Origin: Torymus aiolomorphi
Lineage: Eukaryota > Arthropoda > Insecta > Hymenoptera > Torymidae
Direction: 5' to 3'
Length of the DNA stretch: 64,000 nucleotides
Assembly (NCBI GenBank): GCA_036365515.1
Contig: CM070876.1
Span: 122,021,810 to 122,085,809, forward strand
The notes below the pieces were generated by a model. It was given only the letters and a program-made list of their open reading frames with translations. It searched no databases and had not been told where the DNA came from. This document shows, piece by piece, positions 36,192 to 45,353 of this stretch. How positions within the stretch are numbered: position 1 is the first letter of the stretch; each line of letters begins with the position of its first letter. A program made the position numbers and the translations under genes.

Positions 36192-36792
36192 TGTTACGTC
36201 CGGAGACGTATTCTCATTTTAAAGAAAAAGCATAATTAGTATCAGATATTTAGTGACACATAAAAGCGGGAATGCAATTTTTTACAAACACAGCATTTTG
36301 CTCATGCGGCGCCGTGACGTAATAGGTCATCACACTTGCGAAAAGCAACGTACGATATTCTCTTTAAGGTCAGCATTTCTCAATGCCACCGCCGAATCGT
36401 ATACGACTGACGAAGTTTACATTGCAAAATAAGATGATCTCGATTTACTGTCACCGGGCTCATCTTTAACCTAATTATTCTGTATTATAAAAGAAGTGAT
36501 GTGTGTCACGCGAATCAGTCACAGCGTACAAGAAACCTGGCGAACTCCGTGTACCTCTACGACATTGAGAAGTTGAAATCGTAAGCCTTACTCGTCTAGT
36601 AAGCAGATCGTATAAGTTATTTATAGTAATTCTATAAAAGCAAGCGTCATAAAAAAGAATTGTAATTGAAATTACAACACATCGATCTACCAGAAGCCAG
36701 CAGATTGTATTGGTAATAAATTATTGTATTTTATATAATAAACTTACATAAAACCAATTACTACTTATTTCCATTTATTTCCGGACTTAACA
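36192..36792 (+). repeat. 5' LTR, 601 bp
   Basis: TG...CA ends. By eye it differs from the 3' LTR at four positions in three places: 'ttagtg' against 'tcctg' near 36252, one G/A near 36338, and one C/T in the initiator at about 36516. That is under 1%. Confidence 0.95.
36486..36520 (+). promoter_or_regulatory. LTR core promoter: TATA box and TCAGTC initiator
   Basis: TATAAAAG starts at 36486 and TCAGTC lies at 36515-36520, putting the initiator A 31 bases from the TATA start. That is the standard arthropod core promoter spacing. In the 3' LTR the matching initiator is TTAGTC (42939-42944). Poly(A) signals AATAAA follow at about 36715 and 36738. Confidence 0.75.
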
Positions 36793-36793
36793 G

Positions 36794-36815
36794 TGGTTCC
36801 GGTACGAATCGAACG
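36794..36815 (+). other. Primer-binding site, tRNA-like
   Basis: One base after the LTR, TGGTTCCGGTACGAATCGAA begins. Its complement reads as a tRNA 3' end, with a TTCGATTC T-loop and a terminal CCA. The tRNA species is not assigned. Confidence 0.7.
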
Positions 36816-36989
36816 TAAGTTCACTAGATTTATACGAAAAAATAAGACTGGAATGAGAGGAAACGAGTAGTATTTGAAAATTACTAAAAATATCACTACT
36901 AACTGCTTCCGAGCTTCTCGTTTTGCAGTAAGAAGTTAAGAGGATCATTGTAGCATAATCGTTTAAACTTCTGAAGATGAACGTGTACG

Positions 36990-38032
36990 GCTCGTCCAGA
37001 TTACTAACATATTAACAGATAAATAAAAAAAAAGGGAAAATAGACGATGTTATAGAAATAGGGAAAGAAGAAAGGATAACCCAAATACAAATAACGTAAA
37101 CGAATATAAAAAAAAAAAAAAAAGATTTCACATAAAGATAAAATCAAAATAAATCAAAATATATAAGTAAATAGCATCACGCAAATATATTTAACAAACA
37201 AGAAATTTAAAGTGAAAAATTCATATAGGGAAACATTAAGAAACAAATAATTAAATAATATCAGTAAAAACAAATAACTAAAATATTAGTGAAAAAAAAA
37301 AATAAACAAATGAATAAATAAATAAAAAGAAATTGAAATAAATAAAACAAATCCAACACGGAGGAGAAAAATGAAATAATAATACAAAATAATGATCATT
37401 GAATGGATAAATATTATACATAAACAAGAAATAAGAATATCAGAAATCAAATTACACGAAAAACATTAAGAATAGAGATATAAAATTGGCAAATAAATAA
37501 ATAAATTGCCAAATAAATAAGACACAAAAAAATATATAGTTGAACTAATAATAAAAGATATTTAAAAATAAATATTAAGTATACTGATACATAAATAAAA
37601 AGAATAAAGAACAAAACATAAAAAATGAATGAAGAGAAATAAATAAAGGGAAATAAATAATAGAGAATTTACACAATACAAAATAGAAAACATATGAGAG
37701 ATATAATCAGTGTATAAAATAATCAAGTCATTTTTTATCAAAATAAGGAAATCAAAATAATAATAAAAAATAACTAAACAAACGAAAAGTATTACAATAA
37801 AAGTAAGAATATTATAATGAAGAATCATACCAAAAAAAATTACAATAAAATATTACATTGCAAAAGGGAATATAATAAAATAAGAAAATGAAAAATATTT
37901 AAATATTATAATATCAAAAATAAACAATACTCAAACGAGAAAATGAAAGTAAGACAATAATAAACAAAATAAAAGATAAATTCAAAAATAAACACAATAA
38001 TAATTACGAACATTTAATAAAATGAAAAAACC
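36990..38032 (+). other. A-rich untranslated leader of the LTR element
   Basis: About 1 kb of strongly A-rich, G/C-poor plus strand ('aaataaataaa'-type runs) with no ORF on the sense strand. The apparent minus-strand ORF at 37562-37828 is a by-product of this composition. Just before the first ORF, a five-codon upstream ORF (ATG at 38022) ends at a TGA that overlaps the two start codons at 38033 and 38036. Confidence 0.6.
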
Positions 38033-39025
38033 ATGATGAATAATCAAGCTAATACATTTTATAATTTTAAACAACAAAACCATTATTATACTAAAGTATT
38101 TCATTGTCAAATTTGCCGAGATCAATATCACGAAGCATTGTTTTGCTCTAATGCAGTTTGTCTTTATTGTAAAAGTAAAGATCATATATCTTATTTTTGC
38201 AAGAATGCTAAAAATAAAATAGAACTTTTTTGTAAACTCTGTAATCACAGAGGACATTCTGTAGAGAAGTGTACATTTAACCAAACAAATGAAGATTATT
38301 GCCAATACTGTCAAATGATAGGACATGCAGCTACTCAATGCCCTGTTATAAAGAAATATGAACTTGATTGTGAGTATTGCGGAAGCACGGGTCACTCAAC
38401 TAAAGACTGTCTGTCAGCAGTATGTATGAAATGCAATAAACTCGGGCACTGGATAAAATACTGCCCTATAAACGAAAAAATAATGTGGTGCACGTTATGT
38501 AAGGAAGAAGACCACGATTCATCAGATTGCAAGCGTGCGATTTTAAGAAATAGAATAATTTGTCAAATTTGCAACAGAATCGGACATACAGCAAAGTATT
38601 GCCCAGAAAGAAATGCTCATTCTCAAAATAGCACAAACTACAAAATTTTAGAAAATAAAGAAATTCATCAACTACCAAATACTACAAGAAATTATAACCG
38701 ATTCATTAACAAAACTCAAGAACAAAATTACAAGCCAAGAAACACGATTTTTAATAATCAACAACCCAATACAGTAAATAGGAAAAGAATTCAATGTGAT
38801 TATTGCAAAAGAATTGGACATGACATCGACAACTGCAGAAAACTTAAAAATCTTATGATGCAATATAATGCAATGGGAAATCATTGTGATCTTTGTAAAA
38901 ATCCAGATCATACTACTGAAGAATGTGAGGAAATCAAACAATATCCAAGTATTAATACTGATGAATCATACCATAATGTTACGAAAGAAACAATTAACGA
39001 ATCAAAAATTCAGAAACAAAGTTAA
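38033..39025 (+). CDS. Protein with ten CCHC zinc knuckles, LTR-element ORF1
   Basis: 330 residues with ten knuckles of the form C-X2-C-X4-H-X4-C, at about 25-38, 43-56, 67-80, 90-103, 113-126, 131-144, 153-166, 177-190, 255-268 and 285-298. All 40 metal ligands are present. The first eight are packed with short linkers; an Asn/Gln-rich linker of about 64 residues separates the last two. CCHC knuckles bind single-stranded nucleic acid. Retroelement Gag proteins usually have one or two; long knuckle arrays are known in cellular CNBP and AIR-type RNA-binding proteins. I see no capsid-like region. It may be an expanded nucleocapsid or a captured RNA-binding gene. Two Met codons (38033, 38036) could start it. 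The minus-strand ORFs here are shadows. Confidence 0.85.
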   Translation: MMNNQANTFYNFKQQNHYYTKVFHCQICRDQYHEALFCSNAVCLYCKSKDHISYFCKNAKNKIELFCKLCNHRGHSVEKCTFNQTNEDYCQYCQMIGHAATQCPVIKKYELDCEYCGSTGHSTKDCLSAVCMKCNKLGHWIKYCPINEKIMWCTLCKEEDHDSSDCKRAILRNRIICQICNRIGHTAKYCPERNAHSQNSTNYKILENKEIHQLPNTTRNYNRFINKTQEQNYKPRNTIFNNQQPNTVNRKRIQCDYCKRIGHDIDNCRKLKNLMMQYNAMGNHCDLCKNPDHTTEECEEIKQYPSINTDESYHNVTKETINESKIQKQS

Positions 39026-40178
39026 TACAACGAATATTGAAAGGTATAATGGTAATGAACTAATTACAGAAAATAAAGTAAATAAAATTAAACAGGAAAC
39101 TAATATCATAGAGGAATCTACAATAATTAATGGTGATAAAGAAATCAATTTAATTATCGTACCTTTTATAAAAATACATGAAATCACTGATGAACCAAAA
39201 GATAATAATATGATTATAAAAAATCATGGAAATACTAATGAAATTAATTTTATAGACTCTAACGAAATTTTCAAAAGTAATCATGAAATTGAAGAAATTA
39301 TGGAAACAAATTTAATTGATTCTATTGAATCTACTGTAAAAAATTATGAGACTAATGAAGAAATGAATTTCAACGAATCTAATTTAAAAACTCATGAGGA
39401 TTGTGATGAAATTAATGTAATTGATTTTAACGAATCCAATATAAATAACCAAAAGAATGAAATTTCGAATGAAAATAATAAAGAAGGTAATAATTCGTTG
39501 GAAACAGTAACTTTTTATGATGATCTTAAAGTCATTTTAGATATAACTTTTGCTTTAGCTGAACCATTTTCCGAAGATGATCAAATGGAAACTAAATTCC
39601 AACAAAACTCGCTTGAAAATTCGTTAAAAGAGAATATAGCATCAATACATTCAGAAGAGTCTTTATTAAATGATACAAAAAATCTAAAGAACTTATTAAA
39701 TAATAGTAAAGTAGTTTTCGAAAATGAAAATCAACCAAAAGATATGTTTGATAATCAAAAACTAAAAAAACATTTAGAGAATAAAAGTCATCTAAAAATA
39801 TTTGAAAATCAAGAACACCAAGAACAGCTTGACAATAAAAATCAACTAAAAGAAACTTTGGGTAATCAAGATCATAACGTAATAATCAATCTAAATACAA
39901 ATCGTAATAAAGTACACCAATTGCAGTTATTTTTTAACTATCCTATCAAAGTAAAATCTAATAAAAACGTCAGAAAACTAAAATGGATATCTAATTATAA
40001 AAAATATTTAAAAGAATTATCAAAAATTACAAAACTAAAATTAAAATCTAAAGGTTACTACAATAAATTTGCTATCAGAAAAAGGTTTAAAAAGGGAGAC
40101 AAAACATGGCCTATTAAAGAACCAAATATGAATAAATTTCAAAACGATCAGCATAATAAGAATTTTCAACCCTATTAA
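38868..40178 (+). CDS. Low-complexity acidic/basic ORF2 of the LTR element
   Basis: 436 open codons in the +1 frame relative to ORF1, overlapping it by 158 bases. The part inside ORF1 (first 50 or so residues) is probably not native, and the true product likely starts near 39026 or by a +1 shift from ORF1. The centre is Asn/Glu/Ile-rich, with loose repeats of the type NEINFIDSNE. The C-terminal 90 residues turn strongly basic (KLKLKSKGYYNKFAIRKRF) and could bind nucleic acid or carry a nuclear signal. No protease, RT or integrase motif is present and I recognise no family. A simple frame-shifting indel between two halves of one gene is the alternative. Confidence 0.6.
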   Translation: MQWEIIVIFVKIQIILLKNVRKSNNIQVLILMNHTIMLRKKQLTNQKFRNKVNTTNIERYNGNELITENKVNKIKQETNIIEESTIINGDKEINLIIVPFIKIHEITDEPKDNNMIIKNHGNTNEINFIDSNEIFKSNHEIEEIMETNLIDSIESTVKNYETNEEMNFNESNLKTHEDCDEINVIDFNESNINNQKNEISNENNKEGNNSLETVTFYDDLKVILDITFALAEPFSEDDQMETKFQQNSLENSLKENIASIHSEESLLNDTKNLKNLLNNSKVVFENENQPKDMFDNQKLKKHLENKSHLKIFENQEHQEQLDNKNQLKETLGNQDHNVIINLNTNRNKVHQLQLFFNYPIKVKSNKNVRKLKWISNYKKYLKELSKITKLKLKSKGYYNKFAIRKRFKKGDKTWPIKEPNMNKFQNDQHNKNFQPY

Positions 40179-40922
40179 AATGAACAAAATCATATCTTAA
40201 CTAATTATGAAAAACAAGCAAAGCAATATTATAACAAATAATAACATAACATTTTTGTTTTAGGATGTGGACAACATACTCAATATTAACATCTATCATA
40301 ATCTCTTCTTATTTTTCCAAATTTAATACAGGATTATAATTGCAGCTGAACTTTTCCATTTGAAGCAAAACCATCCTACTTCTTGGTCAACTAATATATA
40401 ACCCTAAGGTGATCCAGATTTTACCAAATATACAATTTAAAATTATAACCACTTATCCGTTTGTCTACAATTGTTCGTATCAACTTGTCAGTATTTTATG
40501 AAAAGCAACTATATTCCCTAAGAAAGCTAATAATTTTAGAAAAATGCGATTGAAATAAGATACACTTGAATAATGAAATTTTAGAAATAATACATAAATA
40601 TTGCGATTAGATATTAATACAAAGTAACTTTGGTCTTATAACAATCAAACAATCAAAAAAATTTGACATGTGAAAATGATGTGTTATTAAATAATAAAAA
40701 TATACAAAGTAATTATTTAATCACAAAGTAGAAAACATTACAGGGACGAATTAACTTATGATCAATTTAATAGCTTATGATTTTATCTTCGAATAACAAA
40801 GTATAGAACTAATCCAAAAGGAAAAGAAGTAGAACCCATTCCTAAACCTTTTAACGTATGATAAAAAAAAAGATAATAATAATTTGACTAATTTTATGCA
40901 AAATTAAACTGTATTTACCTAG

Positions 40923-40954
<32 letters not shown>

Positions 40955-41702
40955 AAAAAAAATTGTTGATACTCATCAAAATTTATTAAAGAGTTTCAGA
41001 ACAAAAAAATTATTCAGGTAGCTACGTTCACATTGCTAAGATTAAATAGAATATATGTATTTGGAATGATCAGTTCTGTCATATACTAACATGATCATCC
41101 TATATAAGATACACTATTCTGCACTGTATTGAGTATGTAAAACATTTTTCTACTCTAACAGATTGCGTATTCTTTAAAGCAGATATGTGAATGCTACCTA
41201 TGCCGAAACAAAAGTTCAAGTTCTAAAATGAACTTTTGAAATGACTGAAAGTTTTCAAACAAAGGTAAAATACAATGATGCATAAAAGCAATAACAAGTC
41301 AAAATTTATCAATATCATTTCAATTATTCACTTCCTTTTTACGAAAAAAACCTACACCATATATAATTGTATTTTTCTTTTGGAAATAATTATAATACGA
41401 TTGTTAAAATAATTTTGTTATGATAACATCAAAAGCCCTTTAATGTTATTCTACTTAAACAAAGAGAGGAAAGAAAAAACATATCCCTTGCCAAATATCT
41501 AAGCAGGGAGGGAAGTGAATGATCACTTGAATCATTCCCTATATATTTCTCATCGTTTATTTACTAAAGAAAAAGAAGAAAAAAATTATTTAATAAGCAC
41601 ATTATTTCTAAGCTTAATTAACGAATGACTATTTTATGTAAATACAGCAGAACAAAAAAATTATTACATATTACCGATAACGAAATAATTAAATTATCGA
41701 AA

Positions 41703-41741
<39 letters not shown>

Positions 41742-41889
41742 ATAGGAATTCTTTGAAATTTGAACGTTAGAAAAATCGGTACAAAATAAATCAGTAAGTT
41801 AAGTGCAAAACTAGTATTAGGAAGAAAATAATTAATTTATTTTAAAATATATAGACGATTCAAAAATTTATTTAAAATTATTAATTTTA

Positions 41890-41925
<36 letters not shown>

Positions 41926-42021
41926 ATCTTTTGTAACAAAAAAATTACTAATAACTCAAATTGATCATTCAATTACTTCACTTGTTGAATTTCTACGACA
42001 TTCAACAGTCTAAGGGGGAGG
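40179..42021 (+). other. 3' non-coding part of the LTR element with simple repeats
   Basis: AT-rich, no ORF. It holds an A30 run (40923-40952), a TA tract (about 41706-41736) and an (ATT)n tract (about 41890-41924). It ends in a first polypurine tract, AAGGGGGAGG at about 42012-42021, followed by an LTR-like start. Confidence 0.6.
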
Positions 42022-42459
42022 TGTTACGTCCGGAGACGTATCATTTAAACATTCATTAAATAAAACGTAAATCAGTGATTTTTCAAGACACAGAATAATG
42101 TATACGCAGCACTTCGTTCGTGCGACATCGAGTCACCGACCTCGTATAATCAAGTTAAATGACGACTAAGCCCGAAAACACTAGTACCAATTCCAACAGA
42201 TAGGGAAGGGCTAAAATCGAGAACTTGCATCCCGACATGAAAATCCCCATAAGAACCGAGATAGGAGGATCAGGAAGAAAAATTAATAGGTCAAATCAAC
42301 GTTCGACCAGACAACCTCAAAAATGCTGAAAGGGTCATTTGAAACTTAAACTTGATAACCATGAATGTAAAATAACCAATGGTCATGATTTTGTAAATCA
42401 AAGTATTAATTGTTTAAACCATAATTTATGAGAAATTCATGTCGATCCAAGACTGACGA
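42022..42459 (+). repeat. Second, divergent LTR-like segment inside the 3' end of the element
   Basis: Begins with the first 20 bases of the LTR (TGTTACGTCCGGAGACGTAT) right after a polypurine tract and then diverges completely. After about 430 bases a second copy of the internal 3' end begins (ATT tract, 'ctacgacattcaacagtcta', polypurine tract), leading into the true 3' LTR. It looks like part of the LTR of a related subfamily joined by recombination or template switching. Confidence 0.55.
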
Positions 42460-42604
42460 GTATTATTATTATTATTATTATAATTATTATTACTAATATT
42501 ACTATCACTATTATAAATCGTATTATTATGTTTATCATTAAATCAAATTCTGTAACAGAAAATCTCTGATACATTTGTTGAATCTCTACGACATTCAACA
42601 GTCT

Positions 42605-42615
42605 AAGGGGGGAGG
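42605..42615 (+). other. Polypurine tract of the LTR element
   Basis: AAGGGGGGAGG ends exactly where the 3' LTR begins. Confidence 0.85.
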
Positions 42616-43216
42616 TGTTACGTCCGGAGACGTATTCTCATTTTAAAGAAAAAGCATAATTAGTATCAGATATTTCCTGACACATAAAAGCGGGAATGCA
42701 ATTTTTTACAAACACAGCATTTTGCTCATGCGGCGCCGTGACGTAATAGGTCATCACACTTGCGAAAAACAACGTACGATATTCTCTTTAAGGTCAGCAT
42801 TTCTCAATGCCACCGCCGAATCGTATACGACTGACGAAGTTTACATTGCAAAATAAGATGATCTCGATTTACTGTCACCGGGCTCATCTTTAACCTAATT
42901 ATTCTGTATTATAAAAGAAGTGATGTGTGTCACGCGAATTAGTCACAGCGTACAAGAAACCTGGCGAACTCCGTGTACCTCTACGACATTGAGAAGTTGA
43001 AATCGTAAGCCTTACTCGTCTAGTAAGCAGATCGTATAAGTTATTTATAGTAATTCTATAAAAGCAAGCGTCATAAAAAAGAATTGTAATTGAAATTACA
43101 ACACATCGATCTACCAGAAGCCAGCAGATTGTATTGGTAATAAATTATTGTATTTTATATAATAAACTTACATAAAACCAATTACTACTTATTTCCATTT
43201 ATTTCCGGACTTAACA
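42616..43216 (+). repeat. 3' LTR, 601 bp
   Basis: Same length as the 5' LTR and nearly identical. TATAAAAG is at about 42910, and poly(A) signals are at about 43139 and 43162. It is followed by ACTA at 43217-43220. Confidence 0.95.
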
Positions 43217-43220
43217 ACTA

Positions 43221-44379
43221 AACAATACCCATACGTGATTCGAAAATTCTATGGACTAAAATCTCTCCGAGTAGGTGTATTGGTGCAGTTACATACTTAA
43301 ATAGACAACAGGAAAGTGTTCAGCTGGTCAAAAAACCCTGTAGGTACAATTAGATTTGGGTTAGAACCTTAAATTATGTCATATCTCTCCGATTAGGCGT
43401 GTAATAATCAAACAACTAAATAGACAACAAAAGTGTGCTCAGAATTCGAATACGCTGTGGGTATCTCTAGATTTGCCTTACAAGCTTCAATATCTCAAAT
43501 CTCGTCGATGAGTCACATCGAGGTAGTTACATACTGAAATAGATCACAAAAATGTGCTAAGAAGATCGAAAAACACTGTGGGTATCCTTAGATGTGCGCT
43601 ACAAGATACAATTTTCTGAAATCTCGTCGATAAGGCGTATTGTGGTAGTTACACACTGAAGTAGATCACAATAAAGTGCTTAGGGGCTCGGAAGAAACGG
43701 TTGGTATCGTAAGCTTTCCGCTATAAGCTTCTATTTTCTTAAATCTCGTCGATGAGGCGTGTTGTGGTAGTTACACACTCACATAGACCACAAAAATGTG
43801 CTCAGAAGGTCGAAAAATACTATGGGTAGCCTTAAATTTATCGTGTACTTTCAATGTTCTCAAATCTTGTCTATTAGGAATCTTTGTACAGTTGCACACT
43901 TAAATAAACCACAGAACTGTACTTAGAAGGCTCAAAAACCCTGTAGGTATCCTTAAATTTGCGCGATAATCTTCAATTTTCTAAAACCTCGTCGATGAAG
44001 CGTATTGGGGTGAGTACACAGTAAAATTGACCATATAAATTTGCTCAGAAGGTCGAAAAACGCTGTGGGTATCCTTAAATTTGCGATATAAGTTTCAATT
44101 TTCTCGAATCTCGTCAATAAAGTTCGTTGGGGTAGCTACACACCGAAATAGATCACAAAAATATGCTGAGAAGTTCGTAAAACACTGTGGGTAGCCTTAG
44201 ATTATTTTCGGTGGAGCTTTTCATTTTCTGAAATCTTGTTGATTAGGCATGTTGGTTCAGTTACACATTGTCAAAGCTAACAAAAATATGTTCAGCTGAT
44301 CAGAAGACCCTGTCGGTACCCTTAGATTTGGGGTAGAACCTTCAATTATCTGTAAACTTATTGATTAAGCATGTTGGTA
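43221..44379 (+). repeat. About 121-bp satellite, ten units
   Basis: The phrase 'aaatctcgtcgatgaggcgt' or variants occurs at intervals of 115-126 bases, from about 43264 to 44357, each followed by 'gttacacactgaaatagatcacaaaaatgtgct'-type sequence. Divergence between units is considerable. The first 20-40 bases may still belong to the 620-bp satellite. Confidence 0.85.
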
Positions 44380-44381
44380 TA

Positions 44382-44975
44382 CAGCGTGTCCAAAAAGTCT
44401 GGAAACACCCAAATAATTTCTCAGCTGAATTACTATTGGAAAATGTTAAGGTCGCCTTTGTAGTAATTTTTTACGAGGAATCCAATGGTGACCTTGGATT
44501 CGACCTTGGACCTCATTTTTGAGGTTATTTCAAGGTCAACCTCATTTTTTTAAATGGTAACCCAATTCTTTATAGCGGAATCTGAAAGAGCGGAAAATTT
44601 TACGTCCGGATATGTATTAAGGTATGAGGTTGAGGTTACCCCCAGAGGTCAAATTCAGGTCAAAGTATGATTTCTTAAAAATTTCGCGAGTTCAGTGGTA
44701 AAACAAAACAAACAAAGGTAAGGTTTGGTAAGTTCGAACGAAGACTTGAAGGTGACCTCTGATTCGACCTTGAACCTCATTTTGAGCCTCATTTTTGAGG
44801 TTATTTCGAGGTCAACCTCATTTTTTAAATGGTAACCCCTATTTTTTAGCGGAATCGGAAAGAGTGTGAAACTTTACGTCCAAACATGTACTCAGAACAT
44901 AGTTCAAGAAGGACCTTGACGTTCATTTGAAGGTCATTTAAACTTAATGACGGTCTGATCTTGTGTAAACTTTTT
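44382..44975 (+). repeat. Left terminal inverted repeat
   Basis: Matches the reverse complement of 46776-47372 until 'gtgtaaacttttt', with rare differences. The internal duplicated segments are at about 44490-44620 and 44750-44900. Confidence 0.9.
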
Positions 44976-45130
44976 ATCACACTGAGCGAGGTTAATTCTT
45001 TAGTAGTTTTCAACGAGAAATCTAATGGTGACCTTGACATTGTCCTTAAAAGTCATGTCAAGTTCAATTTTTTTACATTTAGCGTTACCCAGGAACAACG
45101 ACGTGGACGTAGTAAAATCTGTTCCCTTTG

Positions 45131-45330
45131 GGGTGCTTGATTTACGTGAGTCCCCTTGCCTCTCACGATGGGGTGCTTGATTTACGTGAGTCCCCTTGCC
45201 TCTCACGATGGGGCGCTTGATTTACGTGAGTCCCCTTGCCTCTCACGATGGGGTGCTTGATTTACGTGAGTCCCCTTGCCTCTCACGATGGGGCGCTTGA
45301 TTTACGTGAGTCCCCTTGCCTCTCACATTT
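45131..45330 (+). repeat. 40-bp minisatellite x 5 inside the transposon
   Basis: Units starting 'ggg(t/c)gcttgatttacgtg' at 45131, 45171, 45211, 45251 and 45291, identical apart from a T/C that alternates from the second unit on (T, T, C, T, C). It lies between the left inverted repeat and the transposase stop, and is missing from the matching place on the right side. The direct repeats have no spacers, so this is not a CRISPR array. Confidence 0.95.
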
Positions 45331-45353
45331 GATTTTTTAAACAGTATAACATC

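Larger units (their letters stand above)
36192..43216 (+). mobile_element. Young LTR retrotransposon without pol, ten-zinc-knuckle ORF
   Basis: Complete element of 7025 bases, bounded by ACTA duplications (36188-36191, 43217-43220), with 601-bp LTRs, a tRNA-like primer-binding site and a polypurine tract. LTR ends are near-perfect inverted repeats (TGTTACGTCCGG and, reversed, TGTTAAGTCCGG). It encodes a multi-CCHC protein and a second low-complexity ORF, with no visible protease, RT, RNase H or integrase motif in about 5.8 kb. The low LTR divergence means recent insertion, so enzymes were presumably supplied by an autonomous relative. The 4-bp duplication fits a Ty3/gypsy-type integrase. Confidence 0.92.

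Noticed and set aside
37982..38395. 137-codon minus-strand ORF
   Set aside because: Complement of the zinc-knuckle coding sequence, rich in Ile/Phe/Tyr from AT composition; a shadow.
40923..40952. A30 run as the tail of a processed retroposed gene
   Set aside because: It lies inside the LTR element with no target duplication or gene-like sequence before it; a simple repeat.
45131..45330. CRISPR-like regular 40-bp repeats
   Set aside because: Units are contiguous with no spacers, in a eukaryotic transposon; a plain minisatellite.
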